Below are positions 7,508 through 15,085 of a DNA stretch of 64,000 nucleotides, in pieces. Position numbers and translations under genes: made by a program. The notes under the pieces were generated by a model. That model was given only the letters and a program-made list of their open reading frames with translations, searched no databases and was not told the DNA's origin. The DNA is from Hymenobacter psoromatis. Lineage in GTDB: Bacteria > Bacteroidota > Bacteroidia > Cytophagales > Hymenobacteraceae. Each line of letters starts with the position of its first letter. Position 1 is the stretch's first letter. The stretch spans positions 124,001 to 188,000 of the forward strand of contig CP014769.1 of NCBI GenBank assembly GCA_001596155.1, in the 5' to 3' direction.

Positions 7508-8347
7508 TTACTTAATCACCTGCGCCGCTACGTCGAAGGTGGCGGCGGGGGGTTGGGGGTTCATGGCGGCCAGGGCGGCCACTACGATTTCGGCCACGGC
7601 CAGGTCGCGGGCGCGTTTGCTGTTAGCGGGAATGACGTACCAGGGGCTGTCGAGGGTCGAGGTGGCGGCCAGGGCTTCCTGGTAGGCCACCTGGTAGCTG
7701 TCCCAAAGGGCGCGCTCTTTCAAGTCTTCGGGCTCAAATTTCCAGCGCTTTTTAGGTTTGTCGAGGCGGGATTGCAGGCGCTTGGCCTGTTCCTCCTTCG
7801 AGATGTAGAGGAAGAATTTGATGACGTGGGTGCCGCTGCGGGTTAGTAATTGCTCAAAGTTGATGATGTCCTGGTAGTGCTGCTGCCAGGTCAGGGGCTG
7901 GATGAGGCCGTGCACTCGCGTCACGAGCACATCCTCGTAGTGCGAGCGGTTGAAGACCCCGATGCGGCCTTTGCCCGGCGTGTGCTGATGAACGCGCCAC
8001 AGAAAATCGTGGGCCAGCGCTTCGGCGCTGGGCTGCTTGAAAGCCGCCACCTCGATACCAACCGGGTTTACGCCCGTGAGCAGTACCCGGATGGTGCCGT
8101 CCTTGCCGCCGGTATCCATTGCCTGAAACACGAGCAGCAGGCTGCGGCGGTCCTCCGCATAGAGGTTTACCTGGTAGTCGCTGAGTTGCTTGCGCAATTC
8201 GTGCTGGCGGTGGCGCAGCTTTTTTTGGTGGTGGGAAAACGGCTCGGTATTGCTCGGGTCAATGTCGGCGAGGCGGAACGGGACGCCGGGCTGCACCCAC
8301 ACGGCGGGCGTGGCGGGGTCAGTGTCCAAATGAGCGGTGGTATTCAT
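7508..8347 (-). CDS. ppk2: Polyphosphate kinase 2 family protein
   Basis: 279 residues from ATG at 8347. An in-frame start 12 codons further upstream adds an unlikely leader. It has the PPK2 Walker A block AMDTGGKDGTIR and Walker B block VFNRSHYEDVLV, plus the lid segment RLDKPKKRWKFEPEDLKERA. Enzymes of this family transfer phosphate between polyphosphate and nucleoside mono- or diphosphates. The single-domain length (270-300) fits the classes that regenerate ADP/ATP or GTP from polyphosphate. Substrate preference cannot be told by eye. In this setting it could supply NTPs when respiration stops. No tandem-box promoter was found upstream (8348-8502). Confidence 0.88.
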   Translation of the reverse strand: MNTTAHLDTDPATPAVWVQPGVPFRLADIDPSNTEPFSHHQKKLRHRQHELRKQLSDYQVNLYAEDRRSLLLVFQAMDTGGKDGTIRVLLTGVNPVGIEVAAFKQPSAEALAHDFLWRVHQHTPGKGRIGVFNRSHYEDVLVTRVHGLIQPLTWQQHYQDIINFEQLLTRSGTHVIKFFLYISKEEQAKRLQSRLDKPKKRWKFEPEDLKERALWDSYQVAYQEALAATSTLDSPWYVIPANSKRARDLAVAEIVVAALAAMNPQPPAATFDVAAQVIK

Positions 8348-8502
8348 GGATAAAGGAAAAAGGGTGGGGTAGGGGGCAGCCATTATTGACCACCCAATCG
8401 GTAACTAAAAAAGGTCGGCCGTAACGTTGTCTTTTGAGTGGGGAGTGCCTTAAAGCTGGGCTTAAAAAAAGCCCCACCAACGTTAAATTGGTATCCCGAG
8501 CG

Positions 8503-9933
8503 CTAGTAAGCCAGGTTAATCACTAGGTCGTTGTCCACGTCCCAGGCACCGGCCGCGTGGGCAGCGCGGCCGGCCAGGTCGCGGTCGTGCCAGGTATCGA
8601 CGGTGCCCGTGAGGGTAGCCCGGCCTTGCTCCACCCCTACCTCGATAGCCTGGCTGTGCAGGCTCGGCGACCAGAACAGCCGGCTGCGGATGCGCTCGGC
8701 CAGGGCGAAGTCGGCGTTGGGGCGGGCCAAGCCGGGCTTCCAGGACGTCTGGTAGGCGTCGAAGTGGCCGTTGCCGGGCACAGTTATCCAGTTAGCTATT
8801 TCGGCGACCCCCTTGACCCCGGCGGCGACCCGGCCGGCCTGGTCCTGCTCGAAGTAGTTGCTGACCTGCCCGTAGAGCTGGGCCTTGCCGTTGCGCACGT
8901 GCACGCTGAATTCGTCCAGGCCCACGTAGGGGTCGCGGGCCAGCGCCTCGCGGATGGTGTGCCCGATGTAGAGGTCGGGAATGAACCAGGGCGTGCGCAC
9001 TTTCAGCAGATTGAGCACGTCCGTGACGCCCACCACGTGGCGGGCATCGCGCTCGGCGTGCTGCTTGGCGAGCAGGTTGCTCACCGGGCCGCTCAGCGTG
9101 ACGACGCCGTTACGCACCAGTATCAGCGGCTGGTAGGCCCGCACGCGGGGGTCGAAGCGAAAGGCCGCCCGCACGGCCTCGGCAATGTCCTCGTCGGAGC
9201 GCGGCGCGTACTTGTCGCCCCGCAGGTCGCGGTGGGCGGCCCAGTGCAGTATGTTCAGGGCGCGGATGTCCACGTGGGTCGCGCCGGCCTGGTAGGCGGT
9301 GGCTTCCGCCTGGGCCAGTTCGGCGGGGGTGCCCACGGTACCCGACAGATAGACCGCCCGGTCATGGGTGCGCACGTCCACCAGGGCGGCATTCACGCGA
9401 ACATCCCAATCCAGTGCCTCCCGCACTTGGACCGTGATTTCATGGTCGGAGTTTTGTAGGCGGTCCCAGCTAATGGTCAGCTCATCGGCCACTAGGCGGC
9501 GCACGCCGCGCACGCCGCGTCCCACGTGCAGCACCAGCGCCTTTTCGGCCCAGCTCTGTACGGTGCCGGTCAGCGTAACTACCCCGTCGCTGGCGGCGAC
9601 GAGGACATTATAGAAGCTCGTGGCGGGGTCAGTAGCCAGGGCGCTGGCTACCGAGGCTTGCAGCTCGGCATCGGGTACGGTGGGCGTGCTGATGAGCACG
9701 TCGTTGACGACCCCGCGTACCCCGCGCAGGGCCAGGGCGATATCCTCGGCCCGCTCCCTGGAGAGCAGGTTGTCGGTAATGCCGGTTAGCTTAACAATAC
9801 CCTCATGGGTTTCGACGTCAAGTAGATGCGCGCTCACCCCTTTTTGGGTAAGGTACAGCAACTCCAGGGCGGTGGTAATGTCACCATCGGCCAGGTGGTC
9901 AGTGGGCGGTGCTACAATTTCGAGAGTTTGCAC
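8503..9933 (-). CDS. Multi-BON-domain protein (about six repeats), paralogue 1
   Basis: 476 residues built from repeated BON domains (bacterial OsmY and nodulation), recognised by recurring strands such as GIVKLTGITDN, GVVTLTGTVQSW, RAVYLSGTVGT, GVVTLSGPVSN, GKAQLYGQVSN and RATLTGTVDTW, spaced about 75 residues apart. There is no signal peptide or membrane helix, so it is probably cytoplasmic, unlike OsmY. BON domains bind phospholipid or other ligands; arrays of six have no assigned function that I know. Two close paralogues lie at 15086 and 32686. Transcribed from the tandem-box promoter at 10008-10073. Confidence 0.85.
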   Translation of the reverse strand: MQTLEIVAPPTDHLADGDITTALELLYLTQKGVSAHLLDVETHEGIVKLTGITDNLLSRERAEDIALALRGVRGVVNDVLISTPTVPDAELQASVASALATDPATSFYNVLVAASDGVVTLTGTVQSWAEKALVLHVGRGVRGVRRLVADELTISWDRLQNSDHEITVQVREALDWDVRVNAALVDVRTHDRAVYLSGTVGTPAELAQAEATAYQAGATHVDIRALNILHWAAHRDLRGDKYAPRSDEDIAEAVRAAFRFDPRVRAYQPLILVRNGVVTLSGPVSNLLAKQHAERDARHVVGVTDVLNLLKVRTPWFIPDLYIGHTIREALARDPYVGLDEFSVHVRNGKAQLYGQVSNYFEQDQAGRVAAGVKGVAEIANWITVPGNGHFDAYQTSWKPGLARPNADFALAERIRSRLFWSPSLHSQAIEVGVEQGRATLTGTVDTWHDRDLAGRAAHAAGAWDVDNDLVINLAY

Positions 9934-10007
9934 GAGGGGGGTAAGGGAAAAATGGGAATAGGATGAGTGGGGAGACTATCTCCGGGGCCGCCCGACGGGG
10001 GCAGGCC

Positions 10008-10073
10008 CAAAGGTTCGCCCGCCGCCCGCCGCGGCCCAATGACTAGCAGCCGGCGATTACCTGACATTGGTCA
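10008..10073 (-). promoter_or_regulatory. Tandem CRP/FNR-type box promoter (minus strand)
   Basis: Read leftward: TGACCAATGTCA (10073-10062), GGCTGCTAGTCA (10051-10040, near box, TCA half conserved) and CCTTTG (10013-10008). Box spacing is 22 bp. It sits 75 bp before the BON gene at 9933. Confidence 0.65.
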
Positions 10074-10292
10074 GGACTGGGGAGTAGCTGGCGTTTTCGG
10101 CCCGTGGGATTGTCACCTTACGCTGTCGCGGCTGGTGATTTCCCGCCCGTGCCGCAGGTTGGGGCCCCGACATTTCCGCGAAAAGCCAGGGCCGTGAAGG
10201 TGGCCCGATAACCTGCGCGTGAACTTGACAATAATCACTAAACGACTATGGACTGTAAGTCCATAGGTTTGAAAGCGAATGGAATTCGGCGG

Positions 10293-10490
10293 TTTCGGCT
10301 AAAGCCGACTGAAAGAAGCCACTGAAAGTGGGTCGCTTTAGAATAAAATTCTGCTGGCTAAACGCTGGCGTCGGTCATTGAGCAAATAGCAATAACTAAC
10401 TGACAATCAAAAATTAAACAGCCTTGCCTGAACAAGACCGGCAAAAGTGAGTAGCAACTAAAGTCTTGCCCTAAAGGGCATAGCTTTAAC
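10293..10490. repeat. Degenerate repeat related to 1811-1921
   Basis: It begins with TTTCGGCTAAAGCCGACTGAAAG and ends with the hairpin AAAGTCTTGCCC-TAA-AGGGCATAGCTTT. This is the same two-part layout as at 1811-1921, possibly an IS200/IS605-type or MITE remnant. The rest of 10074-10653 holds no gene. One isolated TGACAATAATCA (10226-10237) lacks a partner box. Confidence 0.35.
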
Positions 10491-10653
10491 TAGCGTACTT
10501 GAAAAGTAAATCAGCTGATTTTGCTCATGCTCGCTAGTTCGACCAAGCCCCAATTTTGCTCCCTAAGCCGGGAGTCCCAGTTGGCTAGCGGCGGCGACGC
10601 GCCCGGCTATCGTTCGCGCCGGCTGGCTGGCCCGCCCATTTTTCTGCTACCCC

Positions 10654-11484
10654 GTGAAAGCCCCCGTCCTGCTCGTACACACCGATTTTTCTCCGGCCGC
10701 CGACCACGCCCTAGCCTACGCCACCAGACTGGCCAAGCCGCTGGGGAGCCGTCTCGTGCTGCTGCACGTGCGCCGCGACTCCCCGCTGAACCCCGATGCC
10801 CTGCCGGGCGATGACGGGTTTGCCCACCTGAGCACGGCCGATACGGGGGTAGCTCTGGGCAGCTTCGCCCACGGCCGGCCCGTGCCGGTGGTGGCCGAGG
10901 TGGGCCACGGCCGGCTGCTGCCCACCATTACCGAGGCCGCCGCACGCCATCAGCCCCTGCTCATTGTGCTGGGCCGCCCCAACCACGACGACTTGCCCGA
11001 TGCCCTGAATGACTCCACGGCCCTGGAAATCCTGCGCCACGCCCCCTACCCCCTGCTGGTGGTGCCGCCCGCCCTGGCGCGCCCGGCCCCGCCGCGCCGC
11101 CTGCTGCTGGCCGCCGACGGCGAGCCCTTTGCGCTGGGCAGCTACGCCGACCCGGTCCGCCACCTGCTCGGGGCCTTGCACGCCGAGCTGACCGTGCTGC
11201 ACTGCGCCCCCGACGCGGCGTTGGCCGCCGCTACCGCCGCCACGGCCCTGGCCTCGGTGGAGCAAGCCGGCCTGGCCCTGGGGCTGCCGCCGGCCCGCGC
11301 CCGCCAAGTGGAGGCCGCCGACCCGGCCGCGGGCATCCTAGCCGCCGCCCTCCCCGCCGACTACGATGCCGTGGTGCTGCTGGCCCGCCGCCGCAGCGTG
11401 CTGGGCCGGCTTTTTCACCGCGGCGTAACGACCAAGGTGCTGCTACACTGCCCATTGCCGCTGCTGGTACTGCCGGTGGAGTAA
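10654..11484 (+). CDS. Universal stress protein, tandem UspA domains
   Basis: 276 residues from a GTG start (10654). Two UspA domains: LLVHTDFSPAADHALAYATR opens the first, and RRLLLAADGEPFALGSYADP opens the second near residue 150. The C-terminus PLPLLVLPVE is typical. The RRRSVLGRLFHRGVTTKVLL block matches the other USPs in the window. It is followed 28 bp later by a BLUF protein on the same strand. No tandem-box promoter was found directly upstream; transcription may start in the AT-richer 10490-10640 stretch. Role by family: stress survival, ligand unknown. Confidence 0.85.
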   Translation: MKAPVLLVHTDFSPAADHALAYATRLAKPLGSRLVLLHVRRDSPLNPDALPGDDGFAHLSTADTGVALGSFAHGRPVPVVAEVGHGRLLPTITEAAARHQPLLIVLGRPNHDDLPDALNDSTALEILRHAPYPLLVVPPALARPAPPRRLLLAADGEPFALGSYADPVRHLLGALHAELTVLHCAPDAALAAATAATALASVEQAGLALGLPPARARQVEAADPAAGILAAALPADYDAVVLLARRRSVLGRLFHRGVTTKVLLHCPLPLLVLPVE

Positions 11485-11512
11485 CGCTTTTTTCATCCTT
11501 CATTTCTTACCT

Positions 11513-11989
11513 GTGGAACTCTACCACCTCCTTTACGAGAGCCAGACGCTGGGCGAATTCGGCGAGGCCGAGCTGGCCGCGCTGTTGCGGCGGGGCCGGG
11601 CGCACAACCAGGCCGCTAACATCTCGGGCGTGTTGCTGCACACGGCCGATGGCCAGTTTTTGCAGGTGCTGGAAGGCCCCATAACGGCCGTGCGGCACCT
11701 CTACTACCACGTTATCCTGTCCGACACCCGCCATTTTCACTGCCAGGTGATAAGCGAGGGGCCGTGCGCGCAGCGCAGCTTTGCCGGCTGGGCGATGGGC
11801 TGCCGCCTGGCCCGGCCCGACGACCTGCGCACGCTGCTGGGCGAAGCACCGGCCAACGACCTGGGGCTCACCCACCGGCCCTACCCCCGCCCGCAGCTGC
11901 TGGCGCTGTTGGAAAGCTTCGTGGCGCAAGGCTCCGTCGAAACGGGGCCGGCGCATGCGCTGGATAGCCAGTCCACCCGCCACCGCTAA
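11513..11989 (+). CDS. BLUF-domain blue-light photoreceptor
   Basis: 158 residues with a BLUF domain over about residues 1-95 and a short tail. The flavin-signalling residues are all in place: Tyr8 (YHLLYES), Asn32 (RAHNQAANISG) and Gln51 (FLQVLEGP), plus the DTRHF block and FAGWAMG with the variable Trp. BLUF proteins bind FAD non-covalently and switch hydrogen bonding on blue light. There is no attached output domain (EAL, GGDEF), so it is a short BLUF that must act through a partner. The start is GTG 11513, the only one that gives the complete first strand. The following gene overlaps or abuts it. Confidence 0.88.
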   Translation: MELYHLLYESQTLGEFGEAELAALLRRGRAHNQAANISGVLLHTADGQFLQVLEGPITAVRHLYYHVILSDTRHFHCQVISEGPCAQRSFAGWAMGCRLARPDDLRTLLGEAPANDLGLTHRPYPRPQLLALLESFVAQGSVETGPAHALDSQSTRHR

Positions 11990-13487
11990 CCCCGTTTCGC
12001 CCGTGGCGCTACTCGCTAATATTCGTCTGTTAGGCTGCTGCACCGGCTTGTTGCTGGCCGCGCAGTGCGGCTCTGCGCCCGTGCAGTCGGGGCCGCCAGC
12101 CACCCGGCCCGTGGCTGCGAAAGTGCCAACCGATGAGCCAGTAGCCGCTAGCATCCGGGCGCTGCTGGATACGGCCACGGCAGGTAGCGCCGGCCGCGCC
12201 GATGAGCGCCTGGGCTTGCAAGCCGGCGTAGCGGTGCGGGCTTTTTACGGAACGACCGGCGCGCCTGCCTGGGTGGCTGGCGATAGCCCCAGCCCCGATG
12301 CGACGGCGGCCCTGACCCTGTTGGCCCAGGCCCCCGCGCACGGCCTGCGCCCGGCGGACTACGACAGCGAGCGCCTGTTGCTGCTGCGCGATTCGCTGGC
12401 CCGGCCCGGCGAACCGGAAGGTCGCGCCCGCCAGCAAGTGCGCTTCGACGTCTATCTCAGCAATGCGGTGCTGGGCTTCATGCGCGACATCGACCGCGGC
12501 CGGCTGCACCGCTACACGGCTTCGCTAAGGGAAAAAGCCGCCGGACCCAGTGGCCAGCCGGTGGCCCGATTGCGGGCGGCGCTGGCCAGCCACGCAGTGC
12601 CCGCCGCCCTGCTGGCCGGCCAGCCCGCCAACCGCGAGTACCGCCAGCTGCAGCAGGCCCTGGCGCAGTGGCTGGCGCTGCCCAGCGCCCCGGATTCGGT
12701 GGCGCAGCACCAGGCCCGCTACGAGCAGGCGGCCGCCAACCTGGAACGCTGGCGCTGGGACGCGCTGCCGGCCGCCGATTCTGACTACGTGCTGATTAAC
12801 ATCGCGGCCTGCGAGCTGCTGGTGGTGGCCCGCGACTCGGTGCTGCGCCGCCACCGGGTGGTGGTGGGCAAGCCCGCTACGCCTACCCCCACCCTCAGCA
12901 GCAGCATCGACCACTTCACGCTGGCCCCCGACTGGCACGTGCCCCGCTCCATTGCCACCCGCGAAATGCTACCCCACCTAAAGCGCGATGCTGGCTACCT
13001 GGCCCTGGGCAACTACGCCCTCTACGATGCGCGGGGCCGGCTGCTTGACCCGCGTGGCGTCAACTGGGCGCGGGTCACGGCGCGGAATTTTCCCTATACC
13101 ATTCGCCAGTCGGCCGGCTGTGATAATGCGCTGGGTAATATCGTGTTCCGCTTCGCTAATCCGTATTCGGTGTACGTGCACGACACGCCGGAGCGCCAGG
13201 TATTTGCCCGGCCCTACCGCGCCCTGAGCCACGGCTGCATTCGCCTGGAAAACCCCTTCGCGCTGGCCGCCTACCTGCTGCGGCGCGGCGGCCAGCCGGT
13301 GCAGCTGCCCAGCGCGGCCGAGTGCGCCCGCCAGCCCCGCCCTCGTAACGTGCCGCTGCGCCGCCCCATGCCGCTGTTCGTGCGCTACGCCACCTGCACG
13401 GCCGAGGGCGGCCACCTGCGCTTTCTGCCCGATTTCTGCCACCGCGACGAGACGATACGCCGGGGGTTATTTGGCCCGAAATCTTAG
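11955..13487 (+). CDS. L,D-transpeptidase (YkuD, YcbB-like), exported
   Basis: 510 residues from ATG 11955, overlapping the BLUF gene by 35 bp; GTG 12003 just after the BLUF stop is an alternative start. A hydrophobic leader (LLGCCTGLLLAAQC) gives a signal peptide, possibly a lipoprotein. The middle is the scaffold domain seen in large L,D-transpeptidases, and the YkuD domain carries the catalytic SHGCIRLEN motif (Cys nucleophile) near residue 426. It makes 3-3 cross-links in peptidoglycan or attaches proteins to it. Linkage to a photoreceptor and a USP suggests cell-wall remodelling under light or stress, but that is inference. Confidence 0.87.
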   Translation: MRWIASPPATANPVSPVALLANIRLLGCCTGLLLAAQCGSAPVQSGPPATRPVAAKVPTDEPVAASIRALLDTATAGSAGRADERLGLQAGVAVRAFYGTTGAPAWVAGDSPSPDATAALTLLAQAPAHGLRPADYDSERLLLLRDSLARPGEPEGRARQQVRFDVYLSNAVLGFMRDIDRGRLHRYTASLREKAAGPSGQPVARLRAALASHAVPAALLAGQPANREYRQLQQALAQWLALPSAPDSVAQHQARYEQAAANLERWRWDALPAADSDYVLINIAACELLVVARDSVLRRHRVVVGKPATPTPTLSSSIDHFTLAPDWHVPRSIATREMLPHLKRDAGYLALGNYALYDARGRLLDPRGVNWARVTARNFPYTIRQSAGCDNALGNIVFRFANPYSVYVHDTPERQVFARPYRALSHGCIRLENPFALAAYLLRRGGQPVQLPSAAECARQPRPRNVPLRRPMPLFVRYATCTAEGGHLRFLPDFCHRDETIRRGLFGPKS

Positions 13488-13542
13488 CTGCTAGTTAGCT
13501 GGATACACCGCTCACCGACTTGGCCCCGCAGCCTTAATCCTT

Positions 13543-14205
13543 ATGGCAACGCTCTACCCTCCAAAGGCTTCTGGCAGCCCCCGCGCTATCGTCGTCATCG
13601 GGGCTTCGGCGGGGGGCGTTGCCGCGTTGCTGGCCCTGGCCAAAACCCTACCGGCTGATTTTCCAGCCCCTATTTTCATCGTGCTGCACCTGGGGGCCGA
13701 TTTGCCCTGCATTCTGCCGCAGCTGCTCAGCGCCGTGGCGAAGCTGCCGGCCCGGCACCCGCAAAACGGGGAGCTTATTGCGCCAGGAATACTATACGTG
13801 GCCCCGCCCGCCCACCAGATGCTGCTGGAAGGCGACCGGGTGCTAGTGACGCAGGACCCGCCGGAAAACCGGTTTCGGCCCTCCATTGATGCGCTGTTTC
13901 GCTCGGCGGCCCGCACGCATGGCCGGCGCGTGATTGGCGTGGTACTCACGGGTTACCTGAACGACGGGGCGCTGGGGCTGGGGTCGGTGCAGCGGCACGG
14001 CGGCCTGACCATCGTGCAGGAACCGCACGACGCTGAGCAGCCCGACATGCCCACCAACGCCCTGGCGCTGGTAACGCCCGACTATATCGTACCGCTAGCC
14101 CAACTGGGCCCCCTGCTCGTGCGCCTGACCACGGAAATTACCCCGGCCAACCGGCCCCGGCCTGCGCCCGAGCTGGGCGTTGGGCGAGGGGGTAGGGCTA
14201 CCTGA
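13543..14205 (+). CDS. CheB-type protein-glutamate methylesterase domain, stand-alone
   Basis: 220 residues consisting only of the CheB methylesterase domain, without the receiver domain of true CheB. The catalytic triad residues are visible: Ser22 in GASAGG, His49 in IVLHLG and Asp in TGYLNDGALGL. The RPSIDALFRSAA motif is also characteristic. Free-standing CheB domains are common in Bacteroidota outside chemotaxis operons, often near signalling genes; their substrate is usually unknown. The TGA stop codon (14203-14205) is also the first half of the distal regulatory box for the next gene. Confidence 0.85.
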   Translation: MATLYPPKASGSPRAIVVIGASAGGVAALLALAKTLPADFPAPIFIVLHLGADLPCILPQLLSAVAKLPARHPQNGELIAPGILYVAPPAHQMLLEGDRVLVTQDPPENRFRPSIDALFRSAARTHGRRVIGVVLTGYLNDGALGLGSVQRHGGLTIVQEPHDAEQPDMPTNALALVTPDYIVPLAQLGPLLVRLTTEITPANRPRPAPELGVGRGGRAT

Positions 14206-14269
14206 CAAAAGTCATCCCTTACGGATGCGTTTTGTCATAAAAAGGGGGGGGTAGGCGCGCCTACTTTTG
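14203..14269 (+). promoter_or_regulatory. Tandem CRP/FNR-type box promoter with consensus -7
   Basis: TGACAAAAGTCA (14203-14214) and TGCGTTTTGTCA (14226-14237) lie 23 bp apart. TACTTTTG (14262-14269) is a perfect TAnnTTTG -7 element. It would serve the PepSY-like protein at 14399. Confidence 0.65.
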
Positions 14270-14398
14270 GATGGCCCGCTTTCCACCTCTAACGATGTTT
14301 TCTACCCTTAAAATAGTCGCCGCTACGCTGGCTGCTGGGCGGCGGCGGGCCGCCGCTACCCCATTTTCGCAGGCAACACCCGCGCGAATAGCCCGGCC

Positions 14399-14935
14399 GT
14401 GGTAGCGCGGCCGCAAGTGGGGCCGCCGCGCCAGCCGGAAGCCCGTAGCGTCCCCAAAAGCCATGCTGGCACCGCCCTGAAAATCCTCTGGTTGCTCTGG
14501 GTGGCCCTGGTGTCGGGCCCCGTTGTGCACGCGCAGGCGATGGCCACGGCCGACGTACCGCCGCTGGCCTATGGGGCGATGTTTGAGCACTATCCGCTGG
14601 CCCGGCAGATAACCTGGCGCCGGTTTCAGGACTGCTACCAGGCCAGCTACCTCCAGGGTCAGACCTACCGGCTGGTCCGGTTCAATGGCAACGGCGATAT
14701 CGAGGCCACGGGCCAGGACATGGCGCTCAGTGCGCTCTCGCTCCCCATCCAGCACACCCTGACCACCTACTACCCCACCCGCACCTTCTGCCGCGCTATT
14801 GAGGTGACCAACGCCCGGACCAGGGGCCTCACCTACGAGATGGCCACCTGCGAAACCGCCATCAGCCGCACCGTCACGCTGACGGCCGACGGCCGGAAAA
14901 TACCCCGTTCCCAGTACCTGGGGTCGCTCCCCTAG
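14399..14935 (+). CDS. Secreted PepSY-like (beta-lactamase-inhibitor-like) protein
   Basis: 178 residues from a GTG. The start is uncertain because no ATG precedes the hydrophobic export segment (ALKILWLLWVALVSGPVVHA, about residues 27-46). The mature part has FEHYPLARQITWRRF, then YQASYLQGQTYRLVRFNGNG. This is the pattern of PepSY-like/DUF2874 domains, where a short helix with a PxAxxVxW-like motif precedes antiparallel strands. Such small periplasmic proteins are frequent in Bacteroidota and of unknown role. It is preceded by a tandem-box promoter and followed by another for the BON gene. Confidence 0.6.
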   Translation: MVARPQVGPPRQPEARSVPKSHAGTALKILWLLWVALVSGPVVHAQAMATADVPPLAYGAMFEHYPLARQITWRRFQDCYQASYLQGQTYRLVRFNGNGDIEATGQDMALSALSLPIQHTLTTYYPTRTFCRAIEVTNARTRGLTYEMATCETAISRTVTLTADGRKIPRSQYLGSLP

Positions 14936-14963
14936 CAGCCTTGCCAACTGGCCGGAGGCTCCC

Positions 14964-15028
14964 TGATAAAAATCAGGTAGGGAGGTAATAATCGTCAGGG
15001 TATTGCCAGGCGGCGGGGCGGAATTTTG
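14964..15028 (+). promoter_or_regulatory. Tandem CRP/FNR-type box promoter
   Basis: TGATAAAAATCA (14964-14975), TAATAATCGTCA (14986-14997), TTG (15003-15005) and GAATTTTG (15021-15028). Box spacing is 22 bp and TTTG starts 61 bp from the first base. It would serve the BON gene at 15086 and probably the genes behind it. Confidence 0.7.
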
Positions 15029-15085
15029 TAGCCTGCTTACTTCCCCACCCCGGCCGGGCCGCCACCCGCTCTTATTCCTTTTCCC

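Noticed and set aside
10226-10237. TGACAATAATCA resembling a regulatory box
   Set aside because: No partner box 22 bp away on either side and no -7 element at the expected distance; probably chance or relic.
14295-14405. ATG 14295 as an alternative start for the PepSY-like gene
   Set aside because: It is in another frame and stops at 14405 after 36 codons; would need a frameshift.
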